Below, in pieces: positions 34,934 to 48,824 of a DNA stretch of 64,000 nucleotides. Numbering within the stretch: the first letter of the stretch is position 1; each line of letters begins with the position of its first letter. Location of the stretch: positions 2,376,001 to 2,440,000 of the forward strand of contig JAJTWR010000021.1 in the NCBI GenBank assembly GCA_021613335.1, given 5' to 3'. A model generated the notes under the pieces. That model was not told the origin of the DNA, did not search any database, and was given only the letters and a program-made list of their open reading frames with translations. The position numbers were made by a program, and so were the translations under genes. Source of the stretch: Whitmania pigra (Eukaryota; Annelida; Clitellata; Hirudinida; Haemopidae).

Positions 34934-35781
34934 TTAGTTCTTATTGTTTTTTCCCTTGGAACTTGGGTCTCTTTCTTCCAATTCGATGGTCTCTCCTGCT
35001 GGTACAGGTTGGAATATTATGGGATGGGGGTTGTTTTGATGTTCTGGTGTTCTGTCCCCACTGTCGAGGTCGTCCTGGGACATTTTTCAAAATTAACTTA
35101 TGGTTTGTGCTGCATTGCATGGTGCTCTTACGTGTAGGTTTGCATATCTCCCGTCGTCGTCTGGCTGCTGAGGGCGGCACTTACCGCAGCAGAAGTTGCA
35201 AAAACAACAGAAGCAGCAGCACAAGTAACAGCCGGTGAGTAGTCCACATGCAATGAAGATTACCTGTATTCAGATGTTTGATGCAGTCCGACTGTTTAAA
35301 ATATCGTAATAAAAGCAATACCTTGCACCATGGATTAGTTAATACGAAATACGTATTTACGTGCTCCTCTCCGAATTGCTCTGCTACGTAGAGACCGATT
35401 GACCCGTAACGGTCGTAAATTCCCCTCTTCGTAGGATCGCTCAAGACTCTGTTGGCTTGGTTTACCTCTTGAAACTTTGTATTATTTGTATGTTATAATA
35501 ACATATTGTTTTTGTATTAAGAGAAAATCAAAATATACTTTAGCTGTTGCTTCTGGGTTGTGGGGGTTTTTGTCTGGATGGTACAGGAGTGCAAGCTATA
35601 TATGTTGTGAACAACAATAATTATAATAATGACGATGATAATGAATAACATGCCTCACATATAATCTCTCATCTTGATGTAATTAATGTAAATGCTTACT
35701 TTTCGGTATGCTCGTTTAATTTCTTCATGTGAACATCCACTTTTCAGTCCTAAAACGGCGTATAGGCTCTGTCCAGAGGCC
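34934..35781 (-). CDS. DNAJC5: Cysteine string protein (DnaJ homolog subfamily C member 5), 5' exon not found
   Basis: Palmitoylated synaptic-vesicle/secretory co-chaperone of Hsc70. Exons on minus: 35781-35700, 35595-35539, 35474-35322, 35263-35132, 35074-34934. J domain: [31 protein letters not shown] with the HPD triad, and [20 protein letters not shown]. The linker [14 protein letters not shown] is diagnostic of CSP. The cysteine string [19 protein letters not shown] follows. The C-terminal region is short and keeps a family-like [12 protein letters not shown]. The last intron is only 57 bp. The first exon with the initiator ATG must lie upstream of the acceptor at 35,782 but I could not identify it. 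Confidence 0.92.
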
Positions 35782-36153
35782 CTGTTTAGGGAATTAGTGC
35801 CCAAATTAACATACCAGCATAAGGTAAATTTTCAAAAGATTGTCGGCGTTAGAGTCTATATATTTCGTCTTTCCCCGAAAATAAGTTTTAATTAAGATCG
35901 ACAATTCTGCAGGAAATGGATCCGCAAAAAATTCAAAGCTTTATAGGAGATTTATAATGATGTTCCAGAAGAAATCAATGACTGCATTTTACTAATTTTT
36001 TTCAAAAATATTCTAATTGAAGGGTTTTCTAATATTTTTTTAGATTATTACTGTCTTTAAAATTGACTGAAACCATGCTGATTTCCTCTTGGAGCATTAA
36101 TTTGTGCAACATGAATAAATGTGCTCATAGATTGTTGGGTAGGAAAACATAAT
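35782..36153. other. DNAJC5 5' flank
   Basis: Should contain the missing first exon and promoter. No candidate ATG joins in the required phase convincingly. Confidence 0.4.
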
Positions 36154-36228
36154 ACATCCCTGAAAATAAGCCTTAGCGAGACTTTTGGAGCAAAAAGTAA
36201 TGTAATAACTTATTATCGGAAAAACACC
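36154..36228. repeat. 75-bp MITE, short form of the 59,049-60,147 element
   Basis: CCTGAAAATAAGCC, CTTTTGGAGCAAAAA and TATCGGAAAAACACC match, end to end, the reverse complement of the first 75 bp of the 59,049 element. Confidence 0.75.
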
Positions 36229-36315
36229 AGATACGTCATTTCAGCCTTTTCCAAGGGGAGGCAAACCCAAGCACAACTCGAAAAGCCGTTGCCCCTCCCC
36301 CAAATTACGTCCCTG
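36228..36315. repeat. 88-bp MITE
   Basis: Inverted ends CAGATACGTCATTT and CAGGGACGTAATTT (right end read inward). The same unit recurs at 53,881-53,989. It directly abuts the preceding MITE. Confidence 0.6.
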
Positions 36316-38394
36316 GCAAACAAGTCATCTATTACACATAGTGTACAGATTGTCACATTACGCTACAAATTATTTGTTTCCAAAACATTTTAAATGCTAA
36401 CTCGTTTGGAAAAATGTACTATTTTTAAATTACATTCCTGAGTAATTGTTTGCAAAGTAAAAAATAACATGAACAAATAAAAGTAAAATAATTCCCCCAA
36501 AAGCAATTTCTAAATATGGCCATTGATTTCCTAACCCCAACCCTAACTCCGCATGCATCTGGTGCTGATGATTGTAGTGTTCTTTCTCAAAGATCTCGTA
36601 AAGAAGAGACTTCGCGCATTGGCTTTCAACGATCGATTGCTCTCATTTTTTGAACTTGGAAGCAAAAGTTGCGAAGCATGGATAGTTTCATTCTTTAACA
36701 TTCAATCTACAATCAGATTCTTCACATTTGCAAAGCACAATCAGGAAGTAATGTTAGCATATTCGAGGGGCGGGAGTGGTAACGCAAACGTAATGTCCCT
36801 GCCTGCAAAAAATTTATTAATCACTTTGAAATACAAATCGAATTTTATTTTTGGTTGATAAGAGCTCATTTGCAGTGGCACATCCCTGGCTTAAATTCGT
36901 GAATCAATGGTTCTATTATACTATTTGCATCACACTGATGGAATGACTAACATTATAATGTATCAAACGCTGCATTGCATTAACCACGAAACATTATTGA
37001 AATAATGAAGATCTGCAGAAAAATTTCATTTCTAGGTTGGAATGTGAGGAATAATCATCCTAACATCGCATTAGGTGCTGGTACAAAATGTAATAATGAG
37101 ATTGGATCTTGAGTATAAGTAGACCAAATCACTTATATTTTAATATTATGTGGTTTGTGAGTGTTTGCCATTGTAAGTTAGCTTCCGTATAATTTATTTC
37201 AGCACTATTGATAAATGTAATTTTCTCAAACGTGTGATTTAATTGTCCATTCCAAAATTTGACAACGTGCAAACCACAAGATTTATTTAATTAAGCACAA
37301 AATATTACTTATATCTTGACATTCTGTAGATTTCAAGTGTTTCTTATTTCAAATATAATACTCTTGAAAATATTTTGAAATAATACAAACGACATGCTCC
37401 GAGTTCTGTGTGAAGTCATCTTGGATTATTTTCAGTACAATTCCTTCTATTAAATCAAGTTGCAAGAAGAAATGGCAGATACAGAAGAAACATCATTCCG
37501 ACATATGTTAATGTTGCATTATAAATTCTAATTTTGAGGGATGAGCGACTTTTTCGTTTACTACAAATCTTGTTCTGTGAAGATCTTCTAAACATTAATA
37601 TCGTTAAAACTATTACCAAGCATATGCATAAAAAATCCACACAGATGGGAAACTACGATTAAATCTCCTGGTTTGTCCACAGGCAATTTGATATTTGGCT
37701 TGTGTTATATAATTCGATTAAAATAACATCATTTCTGGCAGCAGTGATTTAATTACCAGCTCAAGTACGACAAGTAGCATCACTCCGGTAACTATTTATA
37801 AGTTCAATTGCATTAATTAATTTAATAAAATTTAGTTTAAAATTTATTTAAGTGTCGATCTCAGTATTTTCATATATTTCAAATTGTACTTTTTCTTACT
37901 TTGCTGATAAGTGCGAGCAAAACACGAATAAGTTAATCCACAACCGTTCCTGGCTATTTCTATAGCTGTTACCAACTTGTTATAAAAGTAGCACCATATT
38001 TGCATGTGTTCAGGCAAAAACAAGCCCCATAATAAGTTAATTTGTGAAGTTAGAAAACATCACTAGGTCTGACAAAGAGCCTTCTACTACTCCAAATACA
38101 AAAAAAGAAAAATTTACAAGATAGAACACATTCAGTCGTGGTCTCAGTATTGGACCGGTCACGCAAATATTGTCCGAGGCGACGCAACTCACATCTGTTC
38201 AAAAAAATTTTAATCAACGTGCTTTATTGATTTAAATCGTTCACAAGCGCAAACTTAAGATAAATTAAATTGATATTGTTAAAACTAACTTTGCAAACAA
38301 AGTCTAAAAATTATTATTAAATGCGAATGAATAGGGTGCCGTTTGAAACCAAAGTACCTGGAACGTAACGTTTTAGCATGGATCATATGAGGGT
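36316..38394. other. Intergenic, nothing recognised
   Basis: AT-rich with chance frames only. A short CCCTAACCCCAACCCTAAC-like stretch near 36,533 is too short to be telomeric. Confidence 0.5.
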
Positions 38395-38755
38395 TAAAGG
38401 CACACTCACGTTGGAATCCCTGGAAATGAGAAGGCCGATGCATTAGCAAAAGCCGTAGTTACCAGGGATCAGATAAAGCGCTGGATACCAGCATCTATCA
38501 GGGATGTCAAAAGGTCCGTGTCAACAAGGTCCAGTGGCAAACCAGATGGGTCGCTGATGAACGAAGCCAACACAGATTCTAATTTCCAAACTCCGTCTTG
38601 GAAAACATGCTCTGAATCAACACCGGTTTCATTTAAGGCATCATCCAGATGGAAAATGCCAGGTATGCCTTCAGGCGTTTTCCGGCATTTCTTCACAAAA
38701 TGTCCAGTCAGTTCTGATGAAAAAATTAAGACTCAAAACAAATCTGTTTGAGGTA
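38395..38755 (+). mobile_element. LINE (I-type) RNase H fragment
   Basis: Encodes HVGIPGNEKADALAKAV then IPASIRDVKR, the same block as in the LINE at 51.4 kb on minus, followed by a frame-shifted match to its C-terminal cysteine region. Decayed. Confidence 0.8.
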
Positions 38756-38759
38756 AGTT

Positions 38760-39344
38760 TTATGCTCAGCAAACGTGGATGTCATTTACGGATGGATCCG
38801 TGAAAATAAGCTTTAGAGTAAATTAATGCTTCTTTGTTTATTATCAACAGCAATAGTATTGCCAAACTTGTCATTTGTAATACATGTCATTCCTTTTACA
38901 TAACTAACACTGATCAACAAGTCCAAATCATCTTAATTATGCAATGGACTAAAGAACAGATACAAAAAACTAAAGTTTTTAATTTTACATTATTAAAAAG
39001 AGGATAACTTGAAGCAAGCTCAGGTTTTGATATTATTTTTATAGACTGCCACGGGGAACCCTAACGGTTATTCTTCTAGCAACACAAATAGCTTTTTTTT
39101 CGGAAGGCTATGATAAAATGAAACCATCACATCAAAAAGCTTGACACCACCTCTGAATCTTCAAGATATGAATACTGTTCATAAATTAAATTCATCACCG
39201 AACAATTCATTAGTGATAACACATGCAAGTGTGCTCCCAACCTTTTGACAAAACTCTAATCAAATGTAACAAAGATGCATTTATTACCAAAAGTAAAGAC
39301 AACAATGGGTCTGTAAGATTGAAATTTAGGCTATTTTAAGCAAC
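38760..39344. other. PSMA2 3' flank
   Basis: Besides the tail fragment at 38,920, no feature is seen. Confidence 0.4.
38920..38952 (+). repeat. LINE-tail/micro-retroposon remnant
   Basis: AAGTCCAAATCATCTTAATT then ATGCAATGGACT, the same start and stem as the units at 20,692 and 25,691; the A-rich tail has decayed and no target duplication is clear. Confidence 0.6.
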
Positions 39345-41296
<1,952 letters not shown>

Positions 41297-41552
41297 TCTC
41301 GAACTGATATAGCAAAAATGTGAGCGCTAATTAAGGCCAGTTGTACTTCAACAACGATTTAAGTAATCATGAATGATTTACAACAGCTATGATGCTTTTA
41401 TTAAAAAACTTTGAATTTATATTGTTTTAAAAATTTTTAAATAATTTGTTATAAATTTGAGAAATTAGTGAAACAGATCAAAAACATTTCCTCGTGCAAA
41501 TAATTTGTAATTAAAAATTACTTACAATTACCTTGTGTTAATTTAGTAACTT

Positions 41553-42150
41553 TCAGATTGATCCGTCTAGTGCAGGGGTTCCAACCAGGGGAGCAACCAG
41601 CATCAGCAGAGGGTTATCGGTTTCGAAGGAGAGTTTCCAGATGTCGATAACCGGGTTTCTCAGTCTCCAAGGAGTACATGTATGAGTTTCCTTTTTGATA
41701 TCTCCTAGAAGGTCTACTGGAAGGAAGGACTTGACTTTCTCGTGCGTAGACGCCTCACCTCTTTGCTTCATCTTGAAATGGAGCCATTGACCATTTGTCT
41801 GGAATGAAGTACTTATTCTTGACAGATTGATTATTGATGGCGACTGACCTGAGGGCTTGGTTTGCCTTGAGCTTCTTAGGACTAAGCACGAAGGGAAGCT
41901 CACCGCTTTCCACTAGCGGAGACGTGGCACCTGTTCCCCACAACAGATCTTCAGTGTCTGGTACTAAAGTTTGTCGTATGTGTCTCTGATCTGTTTGTGA
42001 CCCCAGATACATAACCTCATAGCCGTAGTCGAGGACGTAGCGGATGGTAGCTCTGTAGACTGTTAGGCGGGTGGCCTTGCTTGCTCCTCATAGCTTCCCG
42101 AGATAGCTCTCATTGCGTTGAGTTTCTCTAGGCACCGTGTTTTTACATAC
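41553..42150 (-). mobile_element. Decayed I-type LINE fragment
   Basis: Pieces in shifted frames match the post-RT region of the 50.7-53.4 kb LINE: KLNAMRAISG, then a DYGYEVMYLG-like stretch, SGELPFVLSPKKLKANQALR, and WRLRNPVIDIWKL. It is 5'- and 3'-truncated. Confidence 0.75.
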
Positions 42151-42249
42151 AGAAAGCACATCATAAATTGAGCGAACGACAAAGGCCAGTCCCAGTACAA
42201 AGGCATATTCATAAATATTCTATATTTCATTCCACGTATATAATATAAA

Positions 42250-42332
42250 AGCATAAAAAGCCTAATTTGTAATCCTCATTTTTGCGCCCCCGCACCTTGG
42301 CGCCCGGAGACACTTCCCCAGCTACGCCACTG
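42250..42332 (-). repeat. DNA-transposon end shared with 47,949
   Basis: On minus it starts CAGTGGCGTAGCTGGGGAAG and continues GGCGCCAAGGTGCGGGGGCG and AAAAATGAGG; the same succession with similar spacing is at 47,949-48,045. CAGTGGCG is a hAT-like end. Confidence 0.55.
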
Positions 42333-42454
42333 CACCCCTGTGCTATAAAATGACTCCTCATTTCTGAGGTTGTGCCAATACAACTGATAACCATCAAGTC
42401 AATCCAGATTGAATTTTTATTCATCAGAATAAATTACGTAATATTAATCCTGTA

Positions 42455-42640
42455 GCTGGAAGGTTTTGAGTTGGCCAGTTCGCTCTCCTGACCTTAATCC
42501 TTTTGAAAATGCTTAGGGTAAGTTGTCCGAACTTGTTTACAAAGATGGAAGACAGTTTAACTATAAATCAGAGTCGGAGGATGCCAACAGGCCTCGCTGG
42601 AATCAGACTTTATAACAAATATTGTTTTTGTTGATGGACA
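42455..42640 (+). pseudogene. Tc1-type transposase fragment
   Basis: Reads SWPVRSPDLNPFENA, then a stop, then GKLSELVYKDGRQFN, which is the last DDE catalytic block of Tc1-like transposases. It is a fragment only. Confidence 0.7.
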
Positions 42641-43641
42641 AAAGATTTTTTTGAAATAATAGATAAAATGGAATTATAATTTCATATTAAATAACTTTTT
42701 ATGTAAACAAAATTAATGTTTAATATTATTATTGACTCTTGTCGTTTACTTGACATCATTTCCATCATTACTTCCCCATTTGGTCATGCGCCGATGCAAA
42801 TTTCCATTGATGGCTAAGTATATCTACTACCTTCCTCTGGGAAAATCAAAGGCTCCTCCTGGTACTGCTTTGCTTCGTGATAATCAAAAGTTATCTGATA
42901 AAATGATACAATACTAATTCCATTGGTACTCCATTAATTCACTTGTAATAGTTTAATAAATTATATGAAAGAAGAATTATTATTGCAGAATTACGGACGG
43001 CTACACTGATGCTAGAAATAAAATAAATTTTCCTTACGTCAGATCATCATTAAATATCGCATCGTAATTAAGAGTGATTTCCATCCAGAAACATCGCCTT
43101 ACTCCATAAGTAATTTAGAAATATCTTTTGTCCGATGTTGTTGCAAGCACAAAAGCTTGACGGTCATGCATCTCACATTGTCATATAGACTCATACATTT
43201 CGTTTTGCTTAGTGGTTATTTGGAAAGTGTATGACAGTATCGCAAACTGTTTAATTTTAAGATCTAGGCAGCGCCGCCATGAGTGCCCAAGGCCTGTCTG
43301 GTTTCAAAACATTACAATGACCATTTCTCTTCTCCATTAATGAATCTGCATGCCATTAGGTGCCCAACATTTCTATGGCCACAGATCCAGGCAAGATGAC
43401 TTTTCTCAAACTAAAGCCACACAAGCATCCAACATCACAAGTTTATTTCTTAATCAACACATAAAAGAACGTATGTGTACACCTACATTAGACATCTATA
43501 AAATGACAGTAACTCTGCCTGTTACAAGTGAGATTATACAGACGCTTCTAGAGTAACGAACTTCAATTTCAGTACCAACAATCCAAAAACAAAAACTTCA
43601 TTTTAAATAGTTAAGTTACACATGAACACATTAGATCCATC
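42641..43641. other. HSP90B1 3' flank, nothing recognised
   Basis: Unremarkable AT-rich DNA; should include the HSP90B1 3' UTR at its right end. Confidence 0.45.
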
Positions 43642-46600
43642 TCATAATTCATCTTCTGCTCTATGGGCTTCATGCTGTGAAAAAATTAACATGAATGGTT
43701 CAATATCAACCCTGCTAGCATTTTTATGTTTAGTAAATAAATACCTCATCTTTAATATTCTCTGAACTCTTATCATCCTCATCCTCAACATCTTCATCTT
43801 TTTCTTCTAGATCTTCAGCATCTTCCAAGTCTTCAACTTCTTCAATCTTTTCAAAGCATAACGTACAATTTCTATAACTTTGGCACAAAACACATTAAGC
43901 TGAAATCCTTACCTGTTCGTCCAATGGCACTTTCAGACTCAGTCTCAGCATTCGTTCAATGCGTCCTGCAAATTCAGCAGAGTCGGCAACACTGTAACCT
44001 GATCTGAGAGTGGCAGTCTCGAACAGTACCACTGCAAGATCCTTAGTAGTTTCATCCTGCATGCTTTCATCAACTCGTCTTCTCAGCTCTTTGATGAGGG
44101 GATGGTATGGGTTAATCTCCAAGGTTTTCTTTTGGTTGGCATAAAATCTGCTCAATGAAATTTTTTCAGAAGATTAGTAAGTGCAAGTCATTTGACAAAT
44201 TTTATATTTATGCTCACTGATTATTGGCATCGTTGGCTTTCTGATAAGCTTGGGATTTCATGATTCTCTCCATGTTGCCTGACCAACCAAAAGAACTAGC
44301 AACAAGTGCACATGGAGAAGTTGTCAATCTTTCTGTTATTACAACTTTCTCAATTTTGTCCTTCAGGGCTTCGTCTTTCAACCAATTCATCATAGGCTCA
44401 AATTCTTTGACCAGTTCTTCCCGTTTCTCCTTAGCTTTTTCAGATTCATCAAGCTTCAAACCTTCTTTTGCAGCGTTTTGAAACTTTTTACCTTCAAATT
44501 CAGGTAGAGATTGGATACAATATTCATCAACAGCTTCAACAAGATACAGAACTTCATAGCCTTTCTTCAGAAGTCTTTCGACAAAAGGCGACCTCTCAAC
44601 TTCTAAGCGACTTGTTCCAGCAATAAAGTAAATATGTTCTTGTTTTTCCTTCATTCTTTCAACATATTCAGCAAGAGAAGTAAATTCAGTGGCAGAGTTT
44701 GATGAGTAAAATCTCAATAACTTTGCTAATCTAGTTCTGTTCGACGGATCTTCCATAGTTCCAAGTTTCATATTGGTGCTATACTCCTTCCAGAATGTCT
44801 TGTAATCCTCCTCATTTAGCTTCTTAATCATGTCCAAAGCTTTACGAACTAGCTTTTTTTTAATTACTTTCAAAAGTTTATGTTGCTGGAGAGTTTCTCT
44901 GGATACGTTCAGAGGTAGGTCATCTGAATCTACCACTCCTCTCAAGAACGAGAGATATTTTGGTACCATATCCTCAAAGTTGTCCGTGATGAAAACCCTC
45001 CTGACGAACATTTTGATGAACTCATACTTCTTTCCATAATTTTGAAACATATCGACAGGAGATGTTCTAGGAATGTAGAGAATTGAATTGAAAGTCACTT
45101 CACCCTCTGCAGTGAAATGAGAATAAGCAAGGGGTGACTCAGAATCTTTAGTGAAACTTCTATAGAACTCAAAGTAGTCGCTCTCTTGCACTTCTGAAGG
45201 CCTTTAAACAAAATTAGCACATAAAACTTTTAGAAACCTTAAATGTGTAATAACATGACCAATAATATTAATAACAGCAACAATGATAATAATAATAATA
45301 ATAATAATGTCATATCTATAATCTGATCAGCTCTACAATAAAAATAATACTACAATAATGCAACTCTTTTTTACTTGAAAATATTCTAATTGTGATAAAT
45401 ATGTCATACTTTTTGGTCCAAATAGGTTTACTCTCGTTGGTTAGCACCCAATCCCAGATTGTTTTTTCCACTTTCTTTTTTTTCGGTTCACTCTCATCCT
45501 CAACTTTACCATCCTCATCCTCTACTTCTTCAGATTTAGGTTCCTCAGCTACATCATCGGGCTCGTCAACTGTTTCAAGCTGCATGAGACATAACAGGTA
45601 AGAGACAAAGTACAAAAAAATATTTGACAACCAAAATCAGTGGCTATTTCAAAGCTTTCACAAAATGTTAAACTGACTAAACATTATAAAAGTTAAAAAT
45701 AATTGTCCTTAATCTACTGTGAAATGTTAACAATTTAATTGGTTACCTTGCTTTCCCACAAATAAATTGGGAAGTTAATGAATTGACTGTATTTCTTTAT
45801 CAGGTCTTTGATCCTATGTGCTTCTAAATATTCATGAGCTTCCTCCTTGAGATGCAGGCTAGAAACATTGACGATCTTAGCAATTAACACAATCTTCGAT
45901 TTCACAAATAAACCTTATTGACATACCTTACAGTTGTACCCCTATTGAGAGTATTACCTCTCGGATCAAGAACCACAGAAAATGTGGAAGCATCTGATTC
46001 CCAAATATATTGTTCGTCATTGTTGTGTTTTGAAGTCACAACCACCTTATCAGCAACTGTGAATAAAACAATGAATAAGAATTTACACATAAGATAAGTA
46101 ATAGAAGATGTTTGGTAATATCTACTTTTAATGAAACTTTAGTCTTAAAAACTATCTATTTGTTCCTAAAGCACATCAGGAATTGGAATAACTATTCATA
46201 TCTTAAAAGAATGTCCTAAAGTTTTACAATTTGGGGCTCAGTCGCAAGAAATCTTTCATCAGTACTGGTATTCCTACAGCAAACAAAATGAAAATGTGGT
46301 CCAAGCAACTCACCAAGGAATGATGAATAGAATCCCACTCCAAACTGTCCAATTAAATCACTAGTTTCCTGAGGTGAGCTGGCTTCTCCCATCTTCTTCA
46401 AAAACTCACTAGTTCCTGATTTTGCAATGGTGCCAAGATTTTTGATCAAGTCTTCCTTGGTCATTCCAATTCCAGTATCAGTCACATGCAACACATGATT
46501 ATCCTTGTCAGCCTAAACAAAGTTTTATAATTATATTTTTTAAAATTATTATTTTCATATTCCAGATTATGAGGGAAGCTGTACAAGAGAACTCAGACAA

Positions 46601-47452
46601 ACCTTAATTCTAATGGATAGTTCTGGCATATCCTTAAGAGCTGAATTATCAGTGAGAGACAAAAACCTTATTTTGTCAAGTGCATCTGATGCATTTGATA
46701 TCAGCTCTCTCAAAAATATCTAAAAAGGAAGATTATTGCATGCAAACTGATTATGTTTGGTTACTTAAGGCCGTTTCTCAAACCTCTTTGTTTTTATATA
46801 GTGAGTTAATAATGAGCTTCATCATTCTGTCCACTTCTGCTTGGAAAGTATGTTTTTCGGCTTTTTCTTGAAGTTCTTTCATTTGTGCTACACTCAGACC
46901 ATCTAATTTAATTGCTTCTTCTTCACTAAAAGTTTCAACTAAGTTTTAAATAACCCACAAAAGCCAATCTAGATAATGTTTAAGTCAATCCACCGTGACA
47001 CGACTTCATCATCTGTTCTTGAGCCATCTCGACTTTTGCCTATGTCCTCTTCGACAGTTACCGTGTCACTTTCCACTTCTTGGCAATGCGCAAAAACTGT
47101 GATAAAAAAGTTTTAACTAAAACCAAGTACTCGCGAGCTTTTGGAATTTAGTCACACATATATAACTACTTTGTTTGAGATATCATATTTAAACAAATAC
47201 ATATAATTTACAAATTGAATTTAAGATAATTAAATTGCTTTAATTTAGCTCGTAACATATCTACAAAATCTCCTTAAAAGCCAGATTATTCTGTCTTTGT
47301 ATTTGGGCCATACATAAAGTAAAACCCTTAAAGTTTATTGCAAAAATGTGTATGTGAACCCTCCAAATATTATCTTGCAGCACGGCAAATAAATTAACGC
47401 AATTACCTGCGAATACAACAATGAAAATCAATGAATGCTTCAACGACCCCAT
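43642..47452 (-). CDS. HSP90B1: Endoplasmin (GRP94), ER-resident Hsp90
   Basis: ATP-dependent chaperone of the ER lumen for secreted and membrane clients. Twelve exons on minus: 47452-47407, 47096-46994, 46925-46784, 46719-46603, 46512-46314, 46056-45927, 45858-45747, 45579-45410, 45201-44218, 44150-43913, 43846-43745, 43674-43642; total 2376 nt, 791 aa (human 803). It has a signal peptide ([15 protein letters not shown]), an N-terminal ATP domain with [22 protein letters not shown] and [11 protein letters not shown], and an acidic charged linker of about 30 residues ([20 protein letters not shown]). The middle domain includes [11 protein letters not shown] and [12 protein letters not shown], and the dimerisation domain follows. 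The acidic C terminus ends AEDEL, a variant of the KDEL retrieval signal with Glu in place of Lys. Only the 984-nt exon 9 is long. Confidence 0.97.
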
Positions 47453-47540
47453 CACAGGATACCGGCAGAACGTGCAAACAACACACTCAGAACTTCCCAA
47501 ACTAAATAAGAAATAATCCGGTACCACGTGAGCACGCTGA

Positions 47541-47559
47541 CCAATCTCTTTCAGCCACA
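47541..47559. promoter_or_regulatory. Near-consensus ER stress response element upstream of HSP90B1
   Basis: CCAAT, nine bases, CCACA on plus, 89-107 bp upstream of the HSP90B1 ATG. The ERSE consensus is CCAAT-N9-CCACG and works in either orientation; only the last base differs. A CACGTG is at 47524-47529. GRP94 promoters in other animals carry ERSEs, which supports the reading. Confidence 0.5.
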
Positions 47560-48824
47560 TGCACAAGACGCGTTTTAGCTTTATTGGTTGACAACGTACT
47601 TTTCTTTGAAATGTTTAATTTCATAAATAATAAAAAATTTTAATGTTTACTAACTTTAATTTATCATTTACTAATGATATTATTATAATTAACAATTATT
47701 CTGTTAATTAGGGCCACTTTAGCGCGTAGAGATGATTTAGTAATAAGAATAAGCAAGGACGTTATCGCCTTTTGTCCAGGGGACAAAGCCTCACTTAACC
47801 ATCCCTAATGAAATAACTTTGTCATCGCATAACCATTCATTTTCATACTCATTCATATGATTCTTATATAGTTATAAGCTTTAAGAATTTTATCCAGGTC
47901 ACAGTAAAGTTTTGCGAGTATGTGATCCGTATATTGGCATACAAACAGCAGCAGCGTAGCTAGGGAGGTACACGTGTCCCTGGGTGCCAAAGTACAGGGG
48001 CGAAAAAATGAAGCTTTTTATTTTCGTATTATACACAACGTTACATTATAATAACTGAACAAGGGTAATAAATAGGTCACAAGAACACTGCAGCGGCTAC
48101 ATCAGACTTACCATACGTCTGCCACCCACTATGGACGAGTTTACAAAAGCTGGGCCCATCACAGTAAAGCGGGAGTCTGAAACACGTTAGAGCACACGAT
48201 CAGAAGCTGTTAAAGCTATCCATGAAGGACTGGATGAATAATAGTAGGGCTCTTAGACAAATTATCGGAGATCTAAACTATGACGCCTAAACCATAAGTA
48301 ATGCAGAATAGTTACTGACGTATTAAAATTTAATTTTATAGTTTTCTAGAATGCCATTCTTGGAAAAATTGACGGCAGCAGTTTCATTTGCAAGCGGTCA
48401 TTCATGAAATTTAAACTTATTTTGTCGTATTTACTAGCTTCGACAGGACTGGATCATCTAGGCCAGTGGTTCACAACTTAGACCCAAAACCAGACGTCAT
48501 ATGAAGGCGAAGACGAAGGCTGGCAAGAAAAGTGAAAAAAATTAAGTTTTCAGTCAATTTTCGTAAGGTTCGTGAATGAACACGGAGGAAACATCGACTT
48601 GTATCTCTAAATTCAAAAATTTTTTCACACTAAACTAACAAAAAGACGAGTTACTGACTAGTTCCATGGCCTGACAGCTATGCCGCACCAATCATCTTAG
48701 AGTGCGTCGTGATAGTACAGCTTTCCACACACCTCGACTCAGTAGACCTTCAGTTGACACAGCTTCCGCCATTTTTGATATTTAATTATTTTCCATTGTT
48801 ATGCGAACTACGAGCAGCCTGATA
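47560..48824. other. Intergenic, one transposon end
   Basis: Apart from the 47,949 repeat and a CCAGTGGTTCACAAC hAT-like end at about 48,463, no feature is recognised. Confidence 0.45.
47949..48045 (+). repeat. DNA-transposon end shared with 42,250-42,332
   Basis: CAGCAGCGTAGCTAGGGAGG, GGTGCCAAAGTACAGGGGCG, AAAAAATGAAG, then CTTTTTAT and TATTATAC, collinear with the minus-strand copy at 42.3 kb. Confidence 0.55.

Noticed and set aside
36530..36550. CCCTAA-like telomeric repeat
   Set aside because: Only about three imperfect units; also seen in part at 61,085. Too short to be telomeric.
37455..37640. Hydrophobic 61-codon minus frame
   Set aside because: Looks like a membrane peptide, but AT-rich DNA gives such frames by chance and nothing supports transcription.
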